Below, piece by piece: positions 30,925 through 40,828 of a stretch of 64,000 bases of DNA. A model generated the notes under the pieces. The model did not search any database. It was not told the origin of the DNA and worked only from the letters and a program-made list of their open reading frames with translations. The DNA comes from Hydrogenophaga borbori (GTDB lineage: Bacteria; Pseudomonadota; Gammaproteobacteria; Burkholderiales; Burkholderiaceae_C): contig NZ_QVLS01000003.1 of assembly GCF_003417535.1 (NCBI RefSeq), forward strand, positions 372,001 through 436,000, in the 5' to 3' direction. The position numbers and the translations under genes were made by a program. Positions within the stretch are counted from its first letter, which is position 1. Each line of letters opens with the position of its first letter.

Positions 30925-32325
30925 TCAGTGCGGCTGGAAGGTCACCCGGTCGGGAACCGGCTTGAACTCGCCCAGGCGGCTCCACCACGGCATCAGCAGG
31001 AAGAAGCCGAAGTAGAACAGGGTGCCCACCTGCGACACGCGCTCGCCGATCGGCGAAGGCGCCTGGATGCCCAGGTAGCCCAGCACGAAGAAGTTGATGA
31101 CGAACACGGTGTAGAGCCACTTGTTCCAGCTCGGGCGGTAGCGGATCGACTTGACCGGGCTGTTGTCGAGCCAGGGCAGGAAGAACAGGATGATCACGGC
31201 GGCGCCCATGACGATCACGCCCCAGAACTTGGCGTCGTAGGTCAGCATGGCGGCCGACACCAGGAGGGCGGCGACCACGATCACGCCCTTGAGCGCCGCG
31301 CTGACGCGGGCCTTGATCAGGCCGAACACGGCGGCCAGCACCACGCAGGCGACCAGCACGTACATGAACTCGGCGGTGATGGCGCGCAGCATCGAATAGA
31401 ACGGCGTGAAGTACCAGACCGGTGCGATGTGCAGCGGCGTGGTCAGCGGGTCGGCCGGGATGAAGTTGTTGAACTCCAGGAAGTAGCCACCGAACTCGGG
31501 CGCAAAGAACACCACCGCCGAGAACACCATCAGGAAGACCGCCACGCCCAGGATGTCGTGCACGGTGTAGTAGGGGTGGAAGGGGATGCCGTCAACCGGC
31601 TTGCCCGAGGCGTCCTTGTTGGCCTTGATTTCCACGCCGTCGGGGTTGTTGGAGCCCACTTCGTGCAGGGCGATGATGTGCGCCACCACCAGGCCCAGCA
31701 GCACCAGCGGCACCGCGATGACGTGGAAGCTGAAGAAGCGGTTCAGCGTGGCGTCGCCCACCACGTAGTCGCCGCGGATCAGCAGGGCCAGGTCAGGACC
31801 GATGTAAGGAATGGCGGAGAACAGGTTCACGATCACCTGGGCGCCCCAGTAGGACATCTGGCCCCAGGGCAGCAGGTAGCCCATGAAGGCCTCGGCCATC
31901 AGGCACAGGAAAATCGCGCAACCGAACACCCAGACCAGCTCGCGCGGCTTGCGGTAGCTGCCGTACAGCAGGCCGCGGAACATGTGCAGGTAGACCACCA
32001 CGAAGAACGCCGAGGCGCCGGTGGAGTGCATGTAGCGGATCAGCCAGCCCCAGGGCACGTCGCGCATGATGTACTCGACCGAGGCGAAGGCCACGTTCGC
32101 GTCGGGCTTGTAGTGCATCACCAGGAAGATGCCGGTGACGATCTGGATGACCAGCACCAGCAGCGCCAGCGAACCGAAGAAGTACCAGAAGTTGAAGTTC
32201 TTCGGCGCGTAGTACTCGGCGAGGTGCTCGTTGTAGAGCTTGGAGAGCGGGAACCGGTTGTCGACCCAGTTCAGCGCCTTCTGGCTCAGCGGTGCGTCGG
32301 GGGAGATTTCTTTGAATTCGGCCAT
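30925..32325 (-). CDS. petB: Cytochrome b of the cytochrome bc1 complex
   Basis: 466 residues, longer than the mitochondrial protein (about 380) because of extra C-terminal helices, as usual in betaproteobacteria. The four heme-ligand histidines are H100, H114, H201 and H216. The Qo-site motif is P302-V-W-Y305 in place of PEWY. It oxidises ubiquinol at the Qo site and reduces quinone at the Qi site in the inner membrane. It lies 50 bases downstream of petA and 32 upstream of petC. Confidence 0.97.
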   Translation of the reverse strand: MAEFKEISPDAPLSQKALNWVDNRFPLSKLYNEHLAEYYAPKNFNFWYFFGSLALLVLVIQIVTGIFLVMHYKPDANVAFASVEYIMRDVPWGWLIRYMHSTGASAFFVVVYLHMFRGLLYGSYRKPRELVWVFGCAIFLCLMAEAFMGYLLPWGQMSYWGAQVIVNLFSAIPYIGPDLALLIRGDYVVGDATLNRFFSFHVIAVPLVLLGLVVAHIIALHEVGSNNPDGVEIKANKDASGKPVDGIPFHPYYTVHDILGVAVFLMVFSAVVFFAPEFGGYFLEFNNFIPADPLTTPLHIAPVWYFTPFYSMLRAITAEFMYVLVACVVLAAVFGLIKARVSAALKGVIVVAALLVSAAMLTYDAKFWGVIVMGAAVIILFFLPWLDNSPVKSIRYRPSWNKWLYTVFVINFFVLGYLGIQAPSPIGERVSQVGTLFYFGFFLLMPWWSRLGEFKPVPDRVTFQPH

Positions 32326-32375
32326 GGCTTGCGTGCCTCGATGTTCCGTGGGTGTTCAGGCTCGATGGCGCGGCC

Positions 32376-32993
32376 TCAGGCCGGCTTTTCCTCGCCGATC
32401 AGCAGCATGTTGTCGGAGACGTAGTAATGCGGCGGGATCTCGAGGTTGTCGGGCGCGGGCTTGTTCTGGAACACGCGGCCGGCCAGATCGAACGTCGAAC
32501 CGTGGCAGGCGCAGAGGAAGCCACCCAGCCAGTTGTCCGGCAGCGAGGGCTGCGGGCCGGGCGTGAACTTGTCGCCAGGCGAGCAGCCGAGGTGGGTGCA
32601 GATGCCGATGGCCACGAGGATTTCGGGCTTGATCGAGCGGGTGCGGTTCTTGGCGTACTCGGGCGTGGGGAACGCGGTGCGCTCGGACTTCGGATCGGCC
32701 AGCTGGGCCTCGTCCTTCTCCAGCGTCGCCAGCTGCTCGGGCGTGCGGCGCATCACCCACACCGGCTTGCCCCGCCATTCCACGATGCGCTTCTCGCCCG
32801 GGGCAATGGTGGAGACGTCCACCTGAACCGCCGCGCCCGCGGCCTTGGCGCGCTCGGAAGGCTGGAAGGAACTCACGAAGGGCACGGCGACAGCCGCGGC
32901 ACCCACGCCACCCATGGCGCAGGAGGTGATCAGCCAGGTCCGGCGACTGTTGTCCACAGCGGCCTTGCCTTGGTTGGCGGGAGCTTCACTCAT
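32376..32993 (-). CDS. petA: Rieske iron-sulfur subunit of the cytochrome bc1 complex
   Basis: 205 residues. A Tat-type anchor SRRTWLITS with the Arg pair at 17-18 and an uncleaved helix (about 20-45) precede the Rieske fold. The 2Fe-2S ligands are in C132-T-H134-L-G-C137 and C161-A-C163-H164; C137 and C163 form the expected disulfide. The protein needs the Tat system, whose genes tatABC lie at 36666-38282. First gene of petABC, divergent from mscL across a region with a nested inverted repeat. Confidence 0.97.
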   Translation of the reverse strand: MSEAPANQGKAAVDNSRRTWLITSCAMGGVGAAAVAVPFVSSFQPSERAKAAGAAVQVDVSTIAPGEKRIVEWRGKPVWVMRRTPEQLATLEKDEAQLADPKSERTAFPTPEYAKNRTRSIKPEILVAIGICTHLGCSPGDKFTPGPQPSLPDNWLGGFLCACHGSTFDLAGRVFQNKPAPDNLEIPPHYYVSDNMLLIGEEKPA

Positions 32994-33031
32994 GGGGGAC
33001 TTTCTCGTCTTGCGGGAGGGGAATCAGGGAC

Positions 33032-33074
33032 AACCCGGCATTGTACTGGACCATGTCAAGGGTCCAGCCGGGTT
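33032..33074. promoter_or_regulatory. Nested inverted repeat in the petA promoter region
   Basis: Outer arms AACCCGG (33032-33038) and CCGGGTT (33068-33074) flank inner arms CTGGACC (33046-33052) and GGTCCAG (33061-33067) around an eight-base loop. On the minus strand the unpaired bulge holds TACAAT (33040-33045), a plausible -10 for petABC 46 bases before petA, and the loop holds a perfect TTGACA (33054-33059), but the two are only eight bases apart and so cannot act as one promoter. It may be an operator or a 5' leader hairpin. Confidence 0.45.
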
Positions 33075-33156
33075 TTGCCCGGGGCCCACCACCGGGGCGC
33101 GCCGGAATTCGCGTGTGACAATGCGCGCCCGACCACTACCCCCCCGGAGAAGGCAC

Positions 33157-33588
33157 ATGGGCATGATGCAGGAGTTCAAGGAGTTCGCCGTCAAGGGCAA
33201 TGTCATCGATCTGGCCGTGGGCGTGATCATCGGCGGCGCCTTCGGCAAGATCGTCGGCTCACTGGTGGACGACGTGATCATGCCGGTGGTGGGCCTGGTG
33301 TTCGGCAAGCTCGACTTCAGCAACCTGTTCCTGGTGCTGGGCACGGCACCGGAGGGCACGGCCCGCACCCTGGCGGCCATGAAACAGGCTGGCGTGCCGG
33401 TGCTGGCGTATGGCAGCTTCATCACCGTGGCCATCAACTTCCTCATCCTGGCGTTCATCATTTTCCTGATGATCAAGCAGGTCAACCGCCTCAAGCGCGA
33501 AACCCCGCCGGCGCCCCCCGCAGCGCCCGCCGCGCCGCCCGAGGACATCGTCCTGCTGCGCGAAATCCGCGACAGCCTCAAGAAGTAA
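33157..33588 (+). CDS. mscL: Large-conductance mechanosensitive channel
   Basis: 143 residues. MscL: the amphipathic N-terminal helix [20 protein letters not shown], the first pore helix with [21 protein letters not shown], a periplasmic loop, the second helix [18 protein letters not shown], and a cytoplasmic bundle ending [11 protein letters not shown]. It opens under membrane tension to release solutes in hypo-osmotic shock. The ATG at 33157 follows GGAGAAGG. Its stop overlaps the convergent pdxA stop region by 11 bases. Confidence 0.96.
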   Translation: MGMMQEFKEFAVKGNVIDLAVGVIIGGAFGKIVGSLVDDVIMPVVGLVFGKLDFSNLFLVLGTAPEGTARTLAAMKQAGVPVLAYGSFITVAINFLILAFIIFLMIKQVNRLKRETPPAPPAAPAAPPEDIVLLREIRDSLKK

Positions 33589-34624
33589 GGCCCCCGCCCT
33601 CCGGGGCGGCGGCCAGCGCGGCGTCGATGGCTGCCAGCAGGCTGTCCGCGCTGGCGCGCCCGCTGCCGGCGATGTCGAACGCCGTGCCATGGTCCGGGCT
33701 GGTGCGCACGAACGGCAGGCCCAGGGTGGTGTTCACGCCGTGTTCCAGGCCCAGCAGCTTCACGGGAATGAGCCCCTGGTCGTGGTACATCGCCACGACC
33801 ACGTCGAAGGCGCCCTGGCGCGCCCGCATGAACACCGTGTCCGGCGGGTGCGGCCCGCTGGCCGCGATGCCCTGGGCGCGCGCCGCCCGCACAGCAGGCG
33901 CGATCGCTTCGATCTCTTCGCGCCCGAACAACCCACCCTCCCCCGCGTGCGGGTTCAGCCCAGCCACCGCAACGCGGGGCTGGGCCAGGCCGGCGCGGCG
34001 GAAATGCGCGTCGGTGATGCGGATGGTCTCCAGCACACCGTCGGTCGTCACCGCGGCCAGGGCCTCGCGCAGCGAGACGTGGATGCTCACCAGCACCGTG
34101 GCCAGGCCGGGCGCGCTGAGCATCATGCGCACCGGCAATGCCGCCGCGGGCACGCCCTGGTGCCGCGCCGCGAGGGCCTGCAGCAGCTCGGTGTGGCCGG
34201 GGTAAGGTTCACCGGCCGCCGCCAGCGCCTCCTTGTGGATGGGTGCCGTGACCAGGGCGCGCGCCCGGCCGTCCAGCGCCGCCTGGGTCCCCTGGCGAAT
34301 GGCCGCCGCCGCCGCCCGGCCCGCCGCCGCGCTCACCTGGCCCCAGGCCGGTGGCACCAGCGCGTCTCCCGCCTGCCACACGCCCACGGCGCCGGGCGGC
34401 AGCCCGGCCCATTCGGCGGGTTCTTCCAGCTCGGCCAGCACCAGCCCCCTCTCGGCCGAGTCGGGCACCACGCCCAACCGCGCCGCGCGCCGCAGGCAGG
34501 CCATGTCGCCCACCACCACCACCTCGCGCCGCAGCGCGGGCCGCTCGCGCAAGGCGCGCCAGACGATTTCGGGGCCGATGCCCGCGGGATCGCCCATGCT
34601 GATCAGGACCGGGCGCTTCGCCAT
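33578..34624 (-). CDS. pdxA: 4-hydroxythreonine-4-phosphate dehydrogenase
   Basis: 348 residues. It oxidises 4-phosphohydroxy-threonine with NAD in pyridoxal phosphate synthesis. Motifs: [13 protein letters not shown] at the start, TAPIHKEAL, the metal-site histidine in [18 protein letters not shown] and [10 protein letters not shown]. The start codon shares one base with the stop of the Nif3-like gene (TGATG). Length is slightly above E. coli PdxA (329). The usual partner ksgA is not adjacent here. Confidence 0.95.
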   Translation of the reverse strand: MAKRPVLISMGDPAGIGPEIVWRALRERPALRREVVVVGDMACLRRAARLGVVPDSAERGLVLAELEEPAEWAGLPPGAVGVWQAGDALVPPAWGQVSAAAGRAAAAAIRQGTQAALDGRARALVTAPIHKEALAAAGEPYPGHTELLQALAARHQGVPAAALPVRMMLSAPGLATVLVSIHVSLREALAAVTTDGVLETIRITDAHFRRAGLAQPRVAVAGLNPHAGEGGLFGREEIEAIAPAVRAARAQGIAASGPHPPDTVFMRARQGAFDVVVAMYHDQGLIPVKLLGLEHGVNTTLGLPFVRTSPDHGTAFDIAGSGRASADSLLAAIDAALAAAPEGGGLTS

Positions 34625-35379
34625 CACGCGGGGTTGGGAATGTCGATGAAGCGGTGCTCGAGGCCCAGCGCCGAGGCCACGTGGGCGGCGACGGCGGGGG
34701 CGCCATAGCGCTCGCTGGCGTGGTGCCCGCAGGCCAGGTAGGCCACGCCGCATTCGCGGGCGTAGTGGGCCTGGGGCTCGGAGATCTCGCCGGTGATGAA
34801 GGCGTCGGCACCGGCCGCGATGGCGGCCTCGAAATAGCCCTGGGCCCCGCCCGTGCACAGGCCGATGCGGCGCACCGTGTGGCCCGGCGGCGCCACCAGC
34901 GTCACCGGCCGCCCCAGGGCCTGTTCCACATGGGCCGCCAGCGCCTCGGCCGGTGCTGCGGGGCGCTGCCCCACGAAGCCAAGCGATTGGTCGCCGAAGC
35001 GCACGCCGTCCTCCAGCGCGATGTCCAGCACCCGGGCGAGTTGCGCGTTGTTGCCCAGCGTGGGGTGAGCGTCCAGCGGCAGGTGGTAGGCGATCAGGTT
35101 GATGTCGTGCGCCAGCAGGCGCGACAGGCGCTGCTTCATCCAGCCGGTGACCCGCCCGTCCTGGCCGCGCCAGAACAGCCCGTGGTGCACGAAGATGGCG
35201 TCGGCCTGCACCTCGATCGCGGCCTCGATCAGCGCCAGGCTGGCGGTGACGCCGCTGATCAGGCGGCGAACCTGCGCCCGCCCCTCCACCTGCAGGCCAT
35301 TGGGCCCGTAGTCCTTGAACGGCGCGGGCTGCAGCAAGGCCTCAAAGGCGTGAACCAGGGTGTCTCGGGTGGTGCTCAT
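34624..35379 (-). CDS. Nif3-like dinuclear metal centre protein
   Basis: 251 residues of the Nif3/YbgI family. Metal-binding clusters VHHGLFW, HLPLDAHP and CGHHASERYG are present. YbgI forms a hexameric ring with two-metal sites; it has been annotated both as a GTP cyclohydrolase 1 type 2 homologue and as a radiation-resistance protein, and the reaction is uncertain. It precedes pdxA with a one-base overlap and is divergent from the DegS-like protease gene. Confidence 0.88.
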   Translation of the reverse strand: MSTTRDTLVHAFEALLQPAPFKDYGPNGLQVEGRAQVRRLISGVTASLALIEAAIEVQADAIFVHHGLFWRGQDGRVTGWMKQRLSRLLAHDINLIAYHLPLDAHPTLGNNAQLARVLDIALEDGVRFGDQSLGFVGQRPAAPAEALAAHVEQALGRPVTLVAPPGHTVRRIGLCTGGAQGYFEAAIAAGADAFITGEISEPQAHYARECGVAYLACGHHASERYGAPAVAAHVASALGLEHRFIDIPNPA

Positions 35380-35483
35380 GGGGGGAAGCCTGCGCGCGGC
35401 GGCTTGAAAAGCGGCATTCTGACAGCCACATACCCCTCAGCCGAATGCGGGACAATTCCACTCTTTCCTCCGCCGACTTTTCC

Positions 35484-36638
35484 ATGAAACGACTCTGGCT
35501 CGTGTTTGCCCAAACCGTCACCGTGCTGGTGGCGGTGTTCTTCGTGGTGGCCACGCTGCAGCCGCAGTGGTTGGGCCGGCGCTCGCTGCCCTCGGTGGTG
35601 CCGGTGTTCGAAGCGCCGTCCAGCGCGCCCGCCGCGGCCGACCCAGGCACCGTGAGCCTGCGCGCCGCCGCCAAGACCGCCTCGCCGCCAGTGGTGAGCA
35701 TCAACACCAGCAAGGCGCCGGCCAACAACCCGCACAGCGTCGACCCCTGGTTCCGCTTCTTCTTCGGCGACCAGGCCAACAGCCAGCCGCAGACTGGCCT
35801 GGGCTCGGGCGTGATCGTCAGCCCCGCCGGCTACGTGCTCACCAACAACCACGTGGTCGAGGAAGCCGACGAGATCCAGGTCAGCCTGAACGACGGCCGC
35901 CAGGCCGCCGCCAAGGTGATCGGCACCGACCCCGAGACCGATCTCGCGGTGCTCAAGATCGAGCTGCCCGACCTCCCCGTCATCACCCTGGGCAACTCCG
36001 ACGGCCTGCAGGTCGGCGATCCCGTGCTGGCGATCGGCAACCCCTTCGGCGTGGGCCAGACCGTCACCAGCGGCATCGTCAGCGCCCTGGGCCGCACCCA
36101 GCTCGGCATCAACACCTTCGAGAATTTCATCCAGACCGACGCGGCCATCAACCCCGGCAACTCGGGCGGCGCCCTGGTCGACGTGCAGGGGCACCTGATG
36201 GGCATCAACACCGCCATCTACTCGCGCTCGGGCGGCTCCATGGGCATCGGCTTCGCCATCCCCACGTCCACCGCGCGCAGCGTGATGGAGGCCATCGTCA
36301 AGGAGGGCAAGGTCACGCGCGGCTGGATCGGCGTGGAGCCGCAGGACCTCACGCCCGAACTCGCCGAGAGCTTCGGCGTGGGCCGGCGCAGCGGCGTCAT
36401 CATCACCGGCGTGCTGCAGAACGGCCCGGCGGCCCAGGCCGGCATTCGCCCGGGCGACGTGATCACGGCCGTCAAAGGCCAGGAAGTGAAGAACGTGCCG
36501 CAGCTGCTGGCGGCCGTGGCGGCGCTGCCGCCGGGCGAGAAGGCCCGGCTCGACGTGCTGCGCCGCGAAGCGTCGATGCAGATCGACGTGACGCCCGGCC
36601 GGCGCAACATCGCGCAGCAGACCATCAACCGCCGCTGA
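35484..36638 (+). CDS. Membrane-anchored serine protease, DegS/AlgW type
   Basis: 384 residues. One N-terminal helix (about 4-25) anchors a trypsin-like domain with the triad H123 (TNNHVVEEAD), D153 (ETDLAVL) and S227 (NPGNSGGALV), followed by a single PDZ domain (about 280-370). One PDZ and the anchor point to DegS/AlgW, which cut the anti-sigma factor RseA/MucA in envelope stress, rather than to DegP with two PDZ domains. Annotators may call it DegQ-like. I used the ATG at 35484, giving MKRLWLVFAQ; an upstream in-frame start at 35445 would add a polar extension. It converges on tatC. Confidence 0.9.
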   Translation: MKRLWLVFAQTVTVLVAVFFVVATLQPQWLGRRSLPSVVPVFEAPSSAPAAADPGTVSLRAAAKTASPPVVSINTSKAPANNPHSVDPWFRFFFGDQANSQPQTGLGSGVIVSPAGYVLTNNHVVEEADEIQVSLNDGRQAAAKVIGTDPETDLAVLKIELPDLPVITLGNSDGLQVGDPVLAIGNPFGVGQTVTSGIVSALGRTQLGINTFENFIQTDAAINPGNSGGALVDVQGHLMGINTAIYSRSGGSMGIGFAIPTSTARSVMEAIVKEGKVTRGWIGVEPQDLTPELAESFGVGRRSGVIITGVLQNGPAAQAGIRPGDVITAVKGQEVKNVPQLLAAVAALPPGEKARLDVLRREASMQIDVTPGRRNIAQQTINRR

Positions 36639-36665
36639 GGCCCCTGGCCTGCGCCGCGTCCGCCG

Positions 36666-37463
36666 TCAGGACGCGGTCTTCTCGTCGCTGGCCTCTTCGC
36701 CCTCGGCCTGCGTGCGCTTGACGAACAGCTGCGCGCCCCAGATACCGGCTTCGTACAGCACGATCATGGGCACCGCCAGCGCCAGCTGCGAGATCACGTC
36801 GGGCGGCGTGACGATGGCGGCGACGATGAAGGCGCCGACGATGAAGTAGCCGCGGAAATCCCGCAGCTTCTGCACCGACACCATGCCCATCTTCACCAGC
36901 AGCACCACCACGATGGGCACCTGGAACGCCAGGCCGAACGCCAGGTACAGGCCCAGAATCGCCTCGACGTAGGAAGCGATGTCGGGCGTGGCGGCCACGC
37001 TGGCCGGCGTGAACTTCTGGATGAAGCCGAACATCTTGTCGAGCACGAAGAACTGCACGAACGCAATGCCCGCGTAGGCCAGCAGGCTGCCCAGGGTGAT
37101 CAGCGGCACGGCGAAACGCTTCTCGTGGCTGTACAGGCCCGGCGCGATGAAGGACCAGAGCTGGTACATCCACCAGGGCAGCGACAGCAGCACCGCCGCC
37201 ATGGCCAGCACCTTCAGCGGCACGAAGAACGGCGAGAACACGCCCACGGCGATCAGCCGCGCCTCGGGCGGCATGTGGGCGCGGATGGGAATGGCGATCA
37301 GGTCGATGAGGCCGCTGGGGCCGGGCCACAGGGCCAGCGCGGCCATGCACACGGCCAGGCCGATGATGCTGTAGATCAGGCGGTCGCGCAGCTCCATCAG
37401 GTGCTGCACGAAAGGCTGTTCGGTACCGGCCAGCTCGTCGTCGGAATCGGGCTTGTTGGACAT
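36666..37463 (-). CDS. tatC: Sec-independent protein translocase TatC
   Basis: 265 residues with six membrane helices. The family start MELRDRLIYSIIG and the conserved SFIAPGLYSHEKRF loop that helps recognise the twin-arginine signal are present. It is the receptor for folded Tat substrates such as the Rieske protein. The ATG shares a base with the tatB stop. It is the last gene of the long minus-strand run. Confidence 0.96.
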   Translation of the reverse strand: MSNKPDSDDELAGTEQPFVQHLMELRDRLIYSIIGLAVCMAALALWPGPSGLIDLIAIPIRAHMPPEARLIAVGVFSPFFVPLKVLAMAAVLLSLPWWMYQLWSFIAPGLYSHEKRFAVPLITLGSLLAYAGIAFVQFFVLDKMFGFIQKFTPASVAATPDIASYVEAILGLYLAFGLAFQVPIVVVLLVKMGMVSVQKLRDFRGYFIVGAFIVAAIVTPPDVISQLALAVPMIVLYEAGIWGAQLFVKRTQAEGEEASDEKTAS

Positions 37464-37963
37464 CAGGGCTTGCTGGACGGGCGGGGCCGGAAACGCGCCA
37501 CGCGCGCGGCGCCCGACTGGGTGCGGGTGCGCACGCCCGTGCGCGCCTTGAACCACTGCGGCACGGCCTTCTGCTTCAGGCGGAAGTTCTTCTTCGGGTG
37601 TCGGTAGACCGGGTACACCCCTTGCCCGATGGCGTTCATGGCGTCCGCCTCGGTGGGCTCGCGCAGGGGTTCGTTGTCGAGGCCGGCGGTGGCATCCGAC
37701 CAGGATTTCTCGAAATCGCTGGCACCGGACTCCACGGAAGACTGCACGTCGCGCGCCGCGGTCTCCACGGAGTCCTTCATCTTCTTGAGCTCTTCGAGCT
37801 CCATGGACCGGTTGACCTCGGCCTTGACGTCGGCCACGTAGCGCTGGGCCTTGCCCAGCAGCGCACCCACGGTGCGTGCCACACGCGGCAGCTTCTCGGG
37901 GCCGATGACGACGAGCGCCACTGCCCCGATGAGCGCGAGCTTGGATATGCCGAGGTCGATCAT
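37463..37963 (-). CDS. tatB: Sec-independent protein translocase TatB
   Basis: 166 residues. The short membrane helix [20 protein letters not shown] with the conserved glutamate in [11 protein letters not shown], an amphipathic helix, and a long, partly acidic then basic tail (ending [11 protein letters not shown]) typical of betaproteobacterial TatB. It forms the substrate receptor with TatC. It lies 79 bases after tatA. Confidence 0.95.
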   Translation of the reverse strand: MIDLGISKLALIGAVALVVIGPEKLPRVARTVGALLGKAQRYVADVKAEVNRSMELEELKKMKDSVETAARDVQSSVESGASDFEKSWSDATAGLDNEPLREPTEADAMNAIGQGVYPVYRHPKKNFRLKQKAVPQWFKARTGVRTRTQSGAARVARFRPRPSSKP

Positions 37964-38042
37964 GGATCAGCCGCTGCGCCAGCGGCCCCGCCCGGTGCGC
38001 CCGTGGGGATCACGGGCCAGGAAGGGGCGCGGGCGAGGCGCC

Positions 38043-38282
38043 TCAGCTCTTTTGCTTGGCTTCGACGTCGATGGTGCCCTTGTCCGCAGAGCTGTTCTGC
38101 GTGACCTGGGCCGTGGGAGCGGCCGTGTCGGCGGGGTTCTGGCCGCCTTCCTTCATGCCGTCCTTGAAGCCCTTGACGGCGCCGCCGAGGTCGGAGCCGA
38201 TGTTCTTGAGTTTCTTGGTCCCGAACACCATGACCACGATGAGCAGCACGATGAGCCAGTGCCAGATGGAAAACGTACCCAT
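38043..38282 (-). CDS. tatA: Sec-independent protein translocase TatA
   Basis: 79 residues. The membrane helix [20 protein letters not shown] is followed by the amphipathic helix [19 protein letters not shown] and a soluble tail. TatA oligomerises to form the passage for folded proteins. The FGTKKL hinge is conserved. First of tatABC, 106 bases after the HIT gene. Confidence 0.96.
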   Translation of the reverse strand: MGTFSIWHWLIVLLIVVMVFGTKKLKNIGSDLGGAVKGFKDGMKEGGQNPADTAAPTAQVTQNSSADKGTIDVEAKQKS

Positions 38283-38388
38283 GTCAATCTCCAGAGAGGT
38301 GGGGTGAGCGCGCGCGCAATCCTGGGATTCTAAGCCGCCACCCGGGGTCCAACCGGCCATCCCGGCATGACACCGCGGGCCACAGGGA

Positions 38389-38751
38389 TCAGCCCCGCAC
38401 CCAGGGGCGGGGGCCGCCGATGACGTGCAGGTGCAGGTGGTGGACTTCCTGTCCACCCTCCTGGCCCGTGTTGCACACGATGCGGAATCCGCCTTCGGGA
38501 TAAGGGTTGCAGCCCTGCTCCATCGCCAGCCTGGGGGCCAGGGTGAGCAGGCGGCCCATCAGGCGCTCGTGCTCGGGCCCGACCTGGGCCATGGAGGGGA
38601 TATGCGCCTTGGGCACCATGAGGAAATGCACCGGCGCCCAGGGATTGATGTCGTGGAAGGCGAACACCTCATCGTCCTCGTAGACCTTGCGGGACGGGAT
38701 CTGGCCGGCGACGATCTTGCAGAAGATGCAGTTCGGGTCGTGTGCGCTCAT
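38389..38751 (-). CDS. hinT: HIT family nucleotide hydrolase, HinT-like
   Basis: 120 residues. The histidine triad H105-L-H107-L-H109 lies in [14 protein letters not shown] and the family start is [13 protein letters not shown]. HinT-type proteins hydrolyse purine nucleoside phosphoramidates and adenylates. C8 and C11 could hold zinc, as in some members. It sits between the his genes and tatA, the normal order in this group. Confidence 0.92.
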   Translation of the reverse strand: MSAHDPNCIFCKIVAGQIPSRKVYEDDEVFAFHDINPWAPVHFLMVPKAHIPSMAQVGPEHERLMGRLLTLAPRLAMEQGCNPYPEGGFRIVCNTGQEGGQEVHHLHLHVIGGPRPWVRG

Positions 38752-38763
38752 GGGTCGGTGGGC

Positions 38764-39153
38764 TTATTGCGGCATGGGGCGGTTGGCGTTCATGTTCACC
38801 ATGCCCTTGACGATGCGGTAGAGAAACCAGATCGAGATCAGGCACCAGGCGATCCAGCCGGGCACGAAGAGCAGCAGCCAGAGGGGGATCGTCACCACGT
38901 ACAGGATGGCGGCCCAGATGACCGAGCGGATGCGCCAGGAGAAGTGGCTGGCCTGCCAGGTGCCGGCGGCCTCGCCTTGCTTCACCAGGTCGATGATCAG
39001 CGCCACGATGAGCAGCGCGATGCCCGGCTGCGCCGAGGGCAGCACCGCGCCGACCGCCACGATGAGGTGCAGGATGTAGCTGAGCCAGCCCACGCTCTTG
39101 AGCGACTGGGCTTTCTCGTTGTCGGTGGTTTCCACGTCGATCACGTCGCTCAT
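38764..39153 (-). CDS. DUF4870-like small membrane protein
   Basis: 129 residues. A soluble N terminus (1-22) precedes three hydrophobic segments at about 23-60, 77-95 and 97-112. The opening MSDVIDVETTDNEKAQSLKSVGWLSYILH fits the DUF4870 type of inner-membrane protein in outline; the function is unknown. It is inserted in the his-tat run, four bases after hisE and 12 bases before hinT, so it is probably co-expressed. Confidence 0.75.
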   Translation of the reverse strand: MSDVIDVETTDNEKAQSLKSVGWLSYILHLIVAVGAVLPSAQPGIALLIVALIIDLVKQGEAAGTWQASHFSWRIRSVIWAAILYVVTIPLWLLLFVPGWIAWCLISIWFLYRIVKGMVNMNANRPMPQ

Positions 39154-39157
39154 GGCA

Positions 39158-39526
39158 TCACTCCTTCGCTTCGCGTTCGCGCACCTTGCGCAGGGCTTTT
39201 TCTTCCAGGCCACTCAGACCTTCGCGGCGCACCAGCTCGGCCACCACGTCGGACGGCCCGAGCCCGAAATGGGCCAGGGCGATCATGCTGTGGAACCAGA
39301 GGTCGGCCGTTTCGTTCACCAGCTTCTGGCGGTCGCTGCCGCCGTGCTCCAGGTCCTTGGCGGCCATCACGGCCTCGGTCGCTTCCTCGCCGATTTTCTT
39401 GAGGAAGGCCTCGGGGCCCTTGTGCAGCAGGCGCGCGACGTAGCTTTTCTCGGGATCACCGCCGTTCGCGGGCTTGCGGCTCTCGATCACGGCGGCCAGA
39501 CGGGCCAGGTCGTCGGTGCTGGTCAA
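39158..39526 (-). CDS. hisE: Phosphoribosyl-ATP diphosphatase
   Basis: 122 residues. An all-helical MazG-like fold; [30 protein letters not shown] carries the metal-binding EExxE-type glutamates. It hydrolyses PR-ATP to PR-AMP, the second step of histidine synthesis. The start is a TTG at 39526, decided by a full GGAGGT (39533-39538) six bases upstream. hisI, for the next step, is the gene before it; the two are separate proteins here, not fused as in E. coli. Confidence 0.95.
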   Translation of the reverse strand: MTSTDDLARLAAVIESRKPANGGDPEKSYVARLLHKGPEAFLKKIGEEATEAVMAAKDLEHGGSDRQKLVNETADLWFHSMIALAHFGLGPSDVVAELVRREGLSGLEEKALRKVREREAKE

Positions 39527-39590
39527 TTGGATACCTCCGCGCAGCGCGCTGCGGTGCGAGCGACGTCGGACGGCCGTGCGTCGCTCATGC

Positions 39591-39979
39591 CTATTTGTAG
39601 ATGGATTCCGGGTCTTTCAAGACCGGCTCCACGGTGACCCATTGGCCGTTCTCGTGGCGCTGGAAGAAGCAGCTGTGTCGGCCGGTGTGGCAGGCGATGC
39701 CCGGCTCGTGCCCCAGCTGCGTGACCTTGAGCAGCACCACGTCGTTGTCGCAGTCCAGGCGGATGTCGTGCACGGTCTGCACGTGGCCGGACTCCTCGCC
39801 CTTGAACCAGAGCTTGCGGCGCGAGCGGCTGTAGTACACCGCCCGGCCCAGCTCGGCGGTCTTGTGCAGGGCTTCGCGGTTCATCCAGGCGAACATCAGC
39901 ACGTCGCCGGTGGCGGCTTCCTGCGCGATCACGGGCACCAGGCCCTGCTCGTCCCATTTCACGGCGTCGAGCCAGTCCA

Positions 39980-39980
<1 letters not shown>
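39591..39980 (-). CDS. hisI: Phosphoribosyl-AMP cyclohydrolase
   Basis: 129 residues. It opens the adenine ring of PR-AMP. The metal site DCDND and the zinc cysteines in [11 protein letters not shown] are present, as is FAWMNREAL near the start. The ATG shares one base with the hisF stop. It is 64 bases upstream of hisE. Confidence 0.96.
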
Positions 39981-40741
<761 letters not shown>

Positions 40742-40828
40742 CAGGCCACGGCGCCGGGCCGCCCCCCGCAAGGCCGCCCCCCCTCGGGGGGCAGCGAACA
40801 CACGAAGGGATGAGCGTGGGGGCGCAAA
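40742..40828. repeat. GC-rich repeat-like spacer between hisA and hisF
   Basis: The 87 bases include CCCCCC-TCG-GGGGGG-type inverted runs, then AGCGAACACACGAAGG and GCGTGGGGGC. The wording matches an intergenic repeat I recall from many Comamonadaceae genomes; a related tail (CACGAAGCG followed by a G run) occurs at 3117-3132. It is the longest non-coding gap within the his genes. Confidence 0.5.

Noticed and set aside
33578..33588. The mscL/pdxA 3' overlap as a sign of a wrong gene end
   Set aside because: Both proteins end at their normal family lengths; an 11-base tail-to-tail overlap is common in compact genomes.
35419..35456. CTGACA and GACAAT as a promoter of the DegS-like gene
   Set aside because: The hexamers are 26 bases apart, too far for sigma-70; no better pair was found.
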